NCBI RefSeq assembly: GCF_001544575.2
Contig: NZ_FCNY02000006.1
Span: 362,852-426,851 of the forward strand
DNA length: 64,000 nucleotides
From: Caballeronia cordobensis
GTDB taxonomy: Bacteria; Pseudomonadota; Gammaproteobacteria; Burkholderiales; Burkholderiaceae
Reading direction: 5' to 3'
In this document: piece by piece, positions 55,009 through 64,000 of the stretch
Position numbering within the stretch: position 1 is the stretch's first letter
How the letters are laid out: every line of letters starts with the position of its first letter
Translations under genes and position numbers: made by a program
The notes under the pieces: model-generated
Databases searched by the model: none
The model's input: only the letters and a program-made list of their open reading frames with translations
Told to the model about the DNA's origin: nothing

Positions 55009-56271
55009 ATGTCCGAAGTGCAAATCCAATTCAAGTCTCACGGCGAATTGATCCGCAGCCGCGAACCCGGGCATGGCATGCCGGGCGAGCTTTTCGGGCG
55101 GCAGGACGTGTTCGAGAAAGACGTCGACGTGTTTTTCCAGAAGCACTGGATTCTGGTCGGCGTGACCTCGGACGTGCCCGAGCCGGGCGACGTATCGACC
55201 GTCGATATTGGCCGCGCTTCGGTCATCATCGTTCGCGACGACGACGAGAACATCCGCACGTATCGCAACGTGTGCCGGCATCGCGGCGCGCGTCTGAAAG
55301 AAGCGGGCAAGTCGACCGTCGGCATGCTGGTGTGCCCGTATCACCAGTGGACGTACGATCTCGACGGCAGCCTGCGCCACGCCTCGCACATGGGCAAGGA
55401 TTTCGACCCGACGTGCCGCAGCCTGATGCCGGTGCATACGCGTATCGTCGGCACGCATATTTTCGTGTGTCTCGCCGATGAAGCGCCCGCCGACATCTCG
55501 AAGCTCGAAGACGCGATGGCGCCTCGCTTCGCGCCGTACGACCTGACGAATACGAAAATCGCGTTCGAGTCGGAGATCGTCGAGCAGGGCAACTGGAAGC
55601 TCGTGATCGAGAACAACCGCGAGTGCTATCACTGCGCGGCGACACATCCGGAACTGACCGCGTCGTTCCTGCCCGAAGATTTCGGTTTTTGCACCGACAA
55701 TCTCACCGAGGAATCGCTGCGCGATTTCGAAGCCTACAAGGAACGCAACGCGGCGTGTCAGGCGAGCTGGGAACGCGACGGCTTCACGAGCGCGACCGTC
55801 GAATGGCTGGACGAAGACGCCGTCACGCAATTCAGAACGCAGCAGCTCGTGATCGCGGGTCACGGCGAATCGCAGACGATCAGCACGAAGGTCGCGTGCC
55901 AGAAACTCTTCGGCGATCTCACGCGGCGCGATCTCGGCGACACGCATCTGTGGACGCACAACTCGTGGACGCACGTGATGAGCGATCACGCGGTGGTGTC
56001 CTACATCATCCCGCTTGCGCCGGACAAGACGCTCGTGCGCTCGAAATGGCTCGTGCATGCGGACGCCGTCGAAGGCGTCGATTATCAGATCAAGGATCTG
56101 ACCGAAGTGTGGATGGCGACCAACGCGCAGGACAAGCATCTGGTCGAAATCACGCACGAAGGCACGCAGGATCCGGCCTACAAGCCGGGCGTGTTTTCGC
56201 AATTCACGGAGAGCTATGTCGATCAGTTCTCGCGCTGGTATGCCGCGCGCCTGAACGCGCACGGCGTCTGA
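55009..56271 (+). CDS. Rieske non-heme iron oxygenase, quaternary-amine class
   Basis: A 420-residue oxygenase component. The Rieske ligands are Cys89, His91, Cys109 and His112. The mononuclear iron site is ENNRECYHCAATHPEL (His208, His213), with a late Asp in NAQDKHL. Glu205 stands where ring-hydroxylating enzymes have the bridging Asp, as in carnitine monooxygenase CntA; the ECYHC pattern also fits GbcA- and stachydrine-demethylase-like enzymes. It would demethylate or cleave a quaternary amine. A 117-bp gap suggests its own promoter. No reductase partner is encoded in the window. Confidence 0.9.
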   Translation: MSEVQIQFKSHGELIRSREPGHGMPGELFGRQDVFEKDVDVFFQKHWILVGVTSDVPEPGDVSTVDIGRASVIIVRDDDENIRTYRNVCRHRGARLKEAGKSTVGMLVCPYHQWTYDLDGSLRHASHMGKDFDPTCRSLMPVHTRIVGTHIFVCLADEAPADISKLEDAMAPRFAPYDLTNTKIAFESEIVEQGNWKLVIENNRECYHCAATHPELTASFLPEDFGFCTDNLTEESLRDFEAYKERNAACQASWERDGFTSATVEWLDEDAVTQFRTQQLVIAGHGESQTISTKVACQKLFGDLTRRDLGDTHLWTHNSWTHVMSDHAVVSYIIPLAPDKTLVRSKWLVHADAVEGVDYQIKDLTEVWMATNAQDKHLVEITHEGTQDPAYKPGVFSQFTESYVDQFSRWYAARLNAHGV

Positions 56272-56277
56272 AGCTTC

Positions 56278-56982
56278 TTAGTGATCGGTGACGAAAGTCG
56301 GGTGGCGCGTGCGAATCTCGTCCACCTGACTCAGCGTGCCGGAAAGATGCTTGCGCAACGCAGCATCGGCGGCCTCGACGTCGCCTTTTTCGATCGCATC
56401 GACAATTTCGGTGTGGTCGCGCACCACGGCCATCGTCTTGCCCTCGACCGGCAGATGCAGCCGCCGCAGCCGGTCGATGTGGCCGCTCAGCCTGCGCACC
56501 AGATCCCACAACTGCGGCACGCCCGCGGCTTCGTACATTTGCCGGTGAAACGCCTGATCGAGCGCTGAAAACCGCTCGACGTCCTGCGGATCGAGCCATT
56601 CCATCTGTTCCGCGATCGTCGCGCGCAGCCGCGCGATCAGCGACGCCTTGTGCTCGCGCGCCAGGGTGCGCACGACCTCCAGCTCGATCGAGCGGCGCAG
56701 GAAGTGCGCCTGCAACGCCGACGCCACGCTGATCTGGCTCACGACCGTCGCGTGCTGCGGAAAGATATCGACGAGCCCTTCCTCGCCGAGCTTCATCAGC
56801 GCGTCGCGCACGGGCGTCTGGCTCAGGCCGTAGCGGGTCGCGAGTTCGGTGCGCGACAGCACCGTGCCCGGCGCCAGTTCGAGCGACAGGATCATCTCGC
56901 GCAGCCGCTCGAACACTTGCGGCGCGGCGTGGCGGGACCGGTCGAGGCGATGAACCGAGGCGGAAGAAGCGGCATTATTCAT
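56278..56982 (-). CDS. GntR (FCD) regulator of the glucarate genes
   Basis: A 234-residue FadR-type regulator with winged helix (GTVLSRTELATRYGLSQTPVRDALMKLGEEGLV) and FCD domain (RSIELEVVRTLAREH, ALDQAFHRQMYEAAGV). It is divergent from glucarate dehydratase, with ACTAAT/ATTAGT dyads between them, so it most likely controls that gene in response to an aldarate or its dehydrated product. Convergent with the Rieske gene, 6 bases apart. Confidence 0.92.
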   Translation of the reverse strand: MNNAASSASVHRLDRSRHAAPQVFERLREMILSLELAPGTVLSRTELATRYGLSQTPVRDALMKLGEEGLVDIFPQHATVVSQISVASALQAHFLRRSIELEVVRTLAREHKASLIARLRATIAEQMEWLDPQDVERFSALDQAFHRQMYEAAGVPQLWDLVRRLSGHIDRLRRLHLPVEGKTMAVVRDHTEIVDAIEKGDVEAADAALRKHLSGTLSQVDEIRTRHPTFVTDH

Positions 56983-57010
56983 GGTGGACCCGGACGAAAG
57001 GCGACTGAAA

Positions 57011-57106
57011 CATTAGTACTATAGCCGCGCGAAGGCCCGATCGGTAAGCCTGAGGCGTATCCGTACGCATCGGCGTTAACCCGACTGACGCACTAATGTA
57101 TTAGTG
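57011..57106. promoter_or_regulatory. two ACTAAT/ATTAGT dyads, candidate GntR operators
   Basis: A perfect 16-base palindrome CACTAATGTATTAGTG is at 57091-57106, 43 bases before the dehydratase start. A related weaker site CATTAGTACTATAG is at 57011-57024, near the regulator start. Two sites would allow control of both divergent genes. Confidence 0.65.
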
Positions 57107-57149
57107 CTTTACCATGCGGTTACTCTCGCTACTTCCGGAAGAAACCTTC

Positions 57150-58424
57150 ATGTCCCGCGATATCGCCATCAAACAGGTTCGAATCACGCCGATCGCCTTT
57201 CGCGACGGCCCGTTGCTCAATGCCGCGGGCATCCACGAGCCGTGGGCGCTGCGCGCGATCGTCGAACTGGAGACGAGCGACGGGCGCGTCGGCATCTCGG
57301 AAACGTATGGCGACGAGCCGATGCTGCGCGTGCTCGATCAGGCGAAAGATCTCGTGATCGGCCTGTCGCCCTTCGACCTGAATCAGATGGAAGAACGCGT
57401 GCGCGCGACGATCAAGGCGACGCCCGGCGCAGTCGAATTCGAACTGGCGCCCGGCTCGCATGCGGCGAAGAACGCGCCGAAGGTCATCAGCACGCTCGAA
57501 GTGGCGATGCTCGACCTGCAAGGGCAGATCGTGGGCGCGCCGGTCGTCGATCTGCTGGGCGGCAAGGTCCGCGACGCCGTGCCGTACAGCGCGTATCTGT
57601 TCTTCAAGTACGCGGAGCATATCGACAAGCCGTATGCGCCGGATGCGTGGGGCGAGGGCATCAGCCCGGAGCAGATCGTGGCGCAGGCGCGCCGCATGAT
57701 CGATCTGTACGGTTTTCAGAGCATCAAGCTGAAGGGCGGCGTGTTCGAGCCCGCGCATGAAATCGCCTGCATGAAGGCGCTCTCGATGGCGTTTCCGGGC
57801 ATGCCGCTGCGTCTCGATCCGAACGCCAACTGGACGCTCGAAACCAGCATCAAGGCCGCGCCCGAGCTGGACGAGATCCTCGAATACTACGAAGACCCGT
57901 GCCCCGGCCTCGAAGGCATGGCCGAATTGCAGAAGCACACCAAGCTGCCGCTCGCGACCAACATGGTCATCACGACGATGGACGACTTCCGCCGCGGCTG
58001 CAACATGGGCTCGATCAGAGTGCTGCTCTCGGATCATCATTACTGGGGCGGCCTGCGCGCCACGCAGACGCTCGCGCGCATGGCCAAGCTGTGGGGCTTC
58101 GGCATGTCGATGCATTCGAACTCGCACCTCGGCATCAGCCTGATGGCGATGACGCACGTCGCGGCGAGCGTGCCGAACCTCACGTATGCGTGCGACACGC
58201 ATTACCCGTGGCAGGAAGAAGAAGTCATCAAGGGCGGGCGCGTCGTGTTCGACAACGGCGCGGTGCGCGTGCCGACCACGCCGGGTCTGGGCGTCGAGCT
58301 CGACCGCGCGAAGCTTGCCGAATTGCACGAGCAGTACAAGACGTGCGGCGTGCGCAATCGCGACGACCTTTCGCAGATGCGCAAGTATCAGCCGGAGTTC
58401 ACCGGCAAGAATCCGCGCTTCTAA
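57150..58424 (+). CDS. gudD: glucarate dehydratase
   Basis: Enolase-superfamily enzyme dehydrating glucarate to 5-keto-4-deoxyglucarate. The 424-residue protein shows the catalytic Lys pair (IKLKGG, Lys193 and Lys195), metal ligands Asp223 (RLDPNANW), Glu248 (YYEDPC) and Asn271 (ATNMV), and the His322/Asp295 dyad (MHSNSHLGIS; LLSDHHYW), all in glucarate dehydratase order. ATG 57150 was preferred over 57114 for a better ribosome site (CCGGAAGAA). An MFS gene follows 44 bases later. The substrate also links to the aldarates made by the two Udh enzymes. Confidence 0.92.
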   Translation: MSRDIAIKQVRITPIAFRDGPLLNAAGIHEPWALRAIVELETSDGRVGISETYGDEPMLRVLDQAKDLVIGLSPFDLNQMEERVRATIKATPGAVEFELAPGSHAAKNAPKVISTLEVAMLDLQGQIVGAPVVDLLGGKVRDAVPYSAYLFFKYAEHIDKPYAPDAWGEGISPEQIVAQARRMIDLYGFQSIKLKGGVFEPAHEIACMKALSMAFPGMPLRLDPNANWTLETSIKAAPELDEILEYYEDPCPGLEGMAELQKHTKLPLATNMVITTMDDFRRGCNMGSIRVLLSDHHYWGGLRATQTLARMAKLWGFGMSMHSNSHLGISLMAMTHVAASVPNLTYACDTHYPWQEEEVIKGGRVVFDNGAVRVPTTPGLGVELDRAKLAELHEQYKTCGVRNRDDLSQMRKYQPEFTGKNPRF

Positions 58425-58468
58425 GTCGAAAAAAACAGCGTTCGCAGCGCCCATCCAGGAGACACCTC

Positions 58469-59785
58469 ATGAGCAGTTCCAGCGCGCTGTCGAGCGCCGT
58501 CAGCAAGATCAAGTGGCACGTGCTGCCGCTTTTCGTCGTGATGTTCATCGTCAATTACATCGACCGGGTGAACATCGGTTTCGTGCGTCAGCATTTAAGC
58601 GCCGATCTGGGCATCGGCGCGGCGGCCTACGGGCTGGGCGCGGGACTCTTCTTCGTGAGCTACGCGGTGTTCGAAGTGCCGTCGAACATGCTGATGCAGC
58701 GTTTCGGCGCGAAGGCGTGGCTCACGCGCATCATGATCACGTGGGGACTGGCCGCGACCGGCATGGCCTTCGTGCAGGGCGAAACCTCGTTCTATGCCAT
58801 GCGCCTTTTGCTCGGCGCGGCCGAAGCGGGCTTCTTTCCGGGCGTGGTGTTCTATTTCACGCAATGGCTGCCGCGCGACGAACGCGGCAAGGCGATGGCC
58901 ATTTTCCTGAGCGGCTCGGCGCTGGCGTCGGTGTTCTCCGGCCCGATCTCGGGCGGACTGATGCTGATTCAGGGCGTGGGCCTTCATGGCTGGCAGTGGA
59001 TGTTCATCATCGAAGGCATGGCCTCGGTGGTGCTCGCGGGCTTCGTGTGGTTCTGGCTCGATTCGAAGCCGCGCGATGCGAAATGGCTCACGCGTGAGGA
59101 GCAGGAAGCGATCGTCGGCGAAATCGAAGACGAACAGCGCCGCCGCGATGCCGTGCATGTGAAGACGCCGTCGGCATGGGCGCTGCTGCGCGATCCGCAA
59201 ATCCTGATCTTCTGCCTGATCTATTTCTCCGTTTCGCTGACGATCTACGGCGCGACGTTCTGGCTGCCGAGCATCATCCGCAAGATGGGGCATCTGAACG
59301 ATTTCCAGGTCGGCCTGTTCAACTCGATTCCGTGGCTGATCTCGATCGTCGCGATGTATCTGTTCGCGGCGCTCGCGGCGCGCTTCAAGTTCCAGCAGGC
59401 GTGGGTTGCGTGCGTGTTGCTGATCGCGGCGGCGGGTATGTATGCGGCCGGCCTCGGCAGCCCGGTGTATTCGTTCGTCGCGATCTGCTTTGCGGCGATC
59501 GGCTTCAAGGCGGCGTCGTCGCTGTTCTGGCCGCTTCCGCAAGGGTATCTCGATGCGCGTATCGCGGCGCCTGTGCTTGCGCTCATTAATTCGATCGGCA
59601 ATCTCGGGGGTTTCGTCGCGCCGGCGACCTTCGGGTTTCTTGAGCAGAAGACTGGTTCGATTACGGGCGGGCTGACCGGGCTCGCGGCGATGTCGGTGTT
59701 GGCGGCGGGGGTGGTGTTTTTTGCGCGGATCGCGCCGAAGGTGGGGCGAGGGGGGGCTGGCCTGCGGCCAGGTGTGCAGAAGTAA
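58469..59785 (+). CDS. MFS transporter, ACS family, glucarate-type
   Basis: A 438-residue twelve-helix permease. VNYIDRVNIGFVRQHLSADLGI, GLFFVSYAVFEVPSNMLMQRFGAKAW and AEAGFFPGVVFYFTQWLPRDERGKA place it in the same ACS group as the MFS at 27962. Its position right after glucarate dehydratase, with a CCAGGAGA ribosome site, supports aldarate uptake. A T-rich and G-rich stretch near the stop leads into the large palindrome. Confidence 0.9.
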   Translation: MSSSSALSSAVSKIKWHVLPLFVVMFIVNYIDRVNIGFVRQHLSADLGIGAAAYGLGAGLFFVSYAVFEVPSNMLMQRFGAKAWLTRIMITWGLAATGMAFVQGETSFYAMRLLLGAAEAGFFPGVVFYFTQWLPRDERGKAMAIFLSGSALASVFSGPISGGLMLIQGVGLHGWQWMFIIEGMASVVLAGFVWFWLDSKPRDAKWLTREEQEAIVGEIEDEQRRRDAVHVKTPSAWALLRDPQILIFCLIYFSVSLTIYGATFWLPSIIRKMGHLNDFQVGLFNSIPWLISIVAMYLFAALAARFKFQQAWVACVLLIAAAGMYAAGLGSPVYSFVAICFAAIGFKAASSLFWPLPQGYLDARIAAPVLALINSIGNLGGFVAPATFGFLEQKTGSITGGLTGLAAMSVLAAGVVFFARIAPKVGRGGAGLRPGVQK

Positions 59786-60664
59786 GACTCGATTTGAAGT
59801 GGCGTTGTTGTTGTTGTCGTGGAATCCTGCATTCATGTCGGTTTATTAGCACTGCCCCTGTGCGGGGCGGCACCTACTTTCTTTGCTGCTGCAAAGAAAG
59901 TAGGCAAAGAAAGCAGCTCTCCCCAGCCTAAGCACCTCACGCCGGCCGCGGCACAGGCGATTGGCTGAATGGAACCCAGAGTAGCGAGTGCCCCCACAAA
60001 ACGCGCGCGGCTTGGATCGCGCACGGTCTGACTCGTCGCGCCGCACAACATACTGGATCAGCACGAAATGGCTCCGGCCCGCTTCGCGGCCGACCGGTCA
60101 CGCGGGTATGCGTGTGCATCTGCGTGTGCGGGTGCATGCGCGTGGTGTCCCTTGCATACCCGACGGCAGCGCGTAGCGCTGTGCCGGTGCTATTTCGTGC
60201 TGCACCAGTGCGATCAAAGTTATGGCTTGTCAGACCGTGCGCGATCCAAGCCCGGCACGGCAACGAGGGCACTCGCTACTCTGGGTTCCATTCAGCCAAT
60301 CGCCTGTGCCGCGGCCGGTGTGAAGCACTTTGGATGGGGATAGCTGCTTTCTTTGCCTACTTTCTTTGCAGCAGCAAAGAAAGTAGGTGCCGCCCCGCAC
60401 AGGGGCAGTGCTAATAGACCGACGCGAATACGGGACCCAACGCTAAAGCCTTCCGAAGGGGAACAGTATCTGCTCGTAACTCATGCAACCACGCATGAGC
60501 GCGCTTTGGCAGGGTTGCTGTGAGGGTGGGGAAATCGCGTTATCGTGTTTCGTGCTGCTTCCGACAGCCAAGGCCATCAAGCAAGCCTTATTCCGCGTCG
60601 CTGGAACACCGGTTGCACCCCCTTCAATCTCCGGGCGCACGCCCAACGATCGAGGACTCCGAAC
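59786..60664. other. 879-bp gene-free region dominated by a giant palindrome
   Basis: No gene is seen. The region between the MFS and Clp genes is filled by the inverted repeat described at 59837-60423, plus about 240 bases leading to the Clp start. Confidence 0.8.
59837..60423. repeat. 587-bp near-perfect inverted repeat
   Basis: Left arm 59837-60032 and right arm 60229-60423 are reverse complements with few mismatches; the longest clean blocks include CTGAATGGAACCCAGAGTAG and the outer CACTGCCCCTGTGCGGGGCG. Pairing continues weakly into the centre (CAGCACGAAATGGC against GCTATTTCGTGCTG, and GGGTATGC against GCATACCC). Each arm carries its own 13-bp hairpin (CTACTTTCTTTGC/GCAAAGAAAGTAG). 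No transposase is inside. The GCAAAGAAAGTAGGTGCCGC-type block is, from memory, common in Burkholderiaceae intergenic DNA. It may be a non-autonomous element or a strong terminator. Confidence 0.9.
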
Positions 60665-63397
<2,733 letters not shown>

Positions 63398-63452
63398 GCG
63401 GTTCGGCACGGCGCTTGCGCATAGCGGGAACTCACTTTAACAAGGAGGCGTC

Positions 63453-63884
63453 ATGAGCATCTTTTCCAACATCATGAACAAGATTTTCGGCCATCACGAT
63501 GCGGCCGCGGCGGGCGCGCCGGCGGGCCAGGCTGCGGCGCCCGCTTCGGGCACGGCCGCCGCGCCCGCTGCGCCGGCCACATCGACGGCTGCGTCCACGC
63601 CGGCGCAATCCGCCGCGCCGACGCAGCCCGTGGACGTCGAAGCGGTGCTCACGCAGATGCAGGCGAGCCACGGCGAGCAGTTGAACTGGCGCACGTCGAT
63701 CGTCGATCTGATGAAGCTGCTCGGTCTCGACAGCAGCCTCTCCGCGCGCAAGGAACTGGCGACGGAACTGCATTACAGCGGCAACACCGAAGACTCCGCC
63801 GCGATGAACATCTGGCTGCACAAGCAGGTGATGCAGAAGCTCGCGGACAACGGCGGCAAGGTGCCCGACGATCTGAAAAACTGA
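63453..63884 (+). CDS. DUF3597 family protein
   Basis: A 143-residue protein of unknown function. The N-terminal amphipathic segment (MSIFSNIMNKIFGHHDA), an Ala/Pro-rich linker (about residues 20-58), and a C-terminal helical domain (DVEAVLTQMQASHGEQLNWRTSIVDLMKLLGLDSSLSAR) are typical of DUF3597. A strong AAGGAGG ribosome site precedes the ATG. It is downstream of the Clp gene but 55 bases apart with no evidence of a functional link. Confidence 0.88.
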   Translation: MSIFSNIMNKIFGHHDAAAAGAPAGQAAAPASGTAAAPAAPATSTAASTPAQSAAPTQPVDVEAVLTQMQASHGEQLNWRTSIVDLMKLLGLDSSLSARKELATELHYSGNTEDSAAMNIWLHKQVMQKLADNGGKVPDDLKN

Positions 63885-63923
63885 ACGGTCTTTCGCGCCT
63901 GAACGTCGAAGCCCCGGCCCGCG

Positions 63924-64000
63924 TGAACTGCACCCCAAAAGTTGGACACCCGTTCAACGATTTGGGGTGTTTTTTCATGAGCAAGTACAGCGCACGACTC
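63924..64000 (+). mobile_element. left end of an IS3-family (IS150-type) insertion sequence
   Basis: The sequence TGAACTGCACCCCAAAAGTT begins a typical IS150-group terminal repeat, starting with TG as IS3 ends do. The element runs past the right edge, so the other end and any target duplication cannot be seen. It lies just after the DUF3597 gene. Confidence 0.8.
63977..64000 (+). CDS. IS3-family transposase OrfA, N-terminus only
   Basis: Only eight codons are visible: MSKYSARL. The start fits the OrfA helix-turn-helix protein of IS150-type elements, and the distance (53 bases) from the IS end is normal. The rest lies outside the window. Confidence 0.65.

Noticed and set aside
53839..56262. 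An 807-codon minus-strand open frame over the Rieske and LysR genes
   Set aside because: Its translation is Arg/Ala-rich with no recognisable domain, while the plus strand gives clear family sequences.
55009..56271. Naming the Rieske gene gbcA
   Set aside because: The active-site motif fits several quaternary-amine oxygenases (GbcA, CntA, Stc2) and the gbcB, dgc and sox partners are absent.
59837..60423. CRISPR array or tRNA-like structures in the palindromic region
   Set aside because: There are no regularly spaced direct repeats and no cloverleaf; the repeats are inverted arms and local hairpins.

Overview
This 64 kb window is high-GC DNA with the gene content and style of a Burkholderiaceae genome of the Paraburkholderia/Caballeronia type. 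Support comes from many LysR, LacI and GntR regulators paired with sugar-acid and amine catabolic operons, small families typical of that group (DUF3563, DUF3597, VC0807, DUF6622), and a dispersed-looking palindrome. It reads as an accessory, catabolic part of a large replicon. No rRNA, tRNA, CRISPR array or phage was seen.

Layout. 1-3667: the 5' part of a large hybrid sensor kinase running off the left edge. 3.7-10.4 kb: small proteins, a hydrolase, PPK2 polyphosphate kinase, and a LysR regulator divergent from a TauE/SafE exporter. 10.5-17.5 kb: cold-shock protein, class II aldolase, DUF1349, an HdeD-like fusion, a TetR regulator divergent from an NmrA-like oxidoreductase with a strong palindromic operator, a glycosyltransferase. 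17.5-20.2 kb: a LacI regulator divergent from a MocD-like desaturase and MocE-like Rieske ferredoxin. 20.2-23.1 kb: chemoreceptor and DMT exporter.

23.4-34.2 kb is an oxidative hexuronate region. It has an ExuT-like MFS importer, a LacI regulator, uronate dehydrogenase plus SMP-30 lactonase, a second MFS importer, a GntR regulator, and a second uronate dehydrogenase followed by a complete polar-amino-acid-type ABC importer. LacI-type palindromes lie before the importer, before the regulator itself and before the first dehydrogenase. A glucarate dehydratase with its own GntR regulator and MFS importer (56.3-59.8 kb) supplies the next step for the aldarate produced.

34.4-43.5 kb holds poxB, an ArsR-SRPBCC pair, a dehalogenase/epoxide-hydrolase-like protein, DUF899, DUF6622, a PanS-like symporter, and two divergent thioredoxin-fold proteins (one is DipZ) around a symmetric array of GATACA/TGTATC boxes.

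43.9-56.3 kb is the most interesting part. A ten-gene run encodes a ProVWX-type quaternary-amine importer, serine hydroxymethyltransferase, a DapA-family lyase, a DAO-family flavoenzyme, a PuuC-like aldehyde dehydrogenase, a P5C-reductase-like protein and two GcvA-like LysR regulators. A Rieske oxygenase of the carnitine/glycine betaine/stachydrine class follows. Together they look like an uptake and breakdown route for a betaine-type compound that I cannot assign to a known pathway.

The right end holds a 587-bp near-perfect inverted repeat, a zinc-finger Clp ATPase, DUF3597, and the left end of an IS3-family (IS150-type) insertion sequence cut by the window edge.
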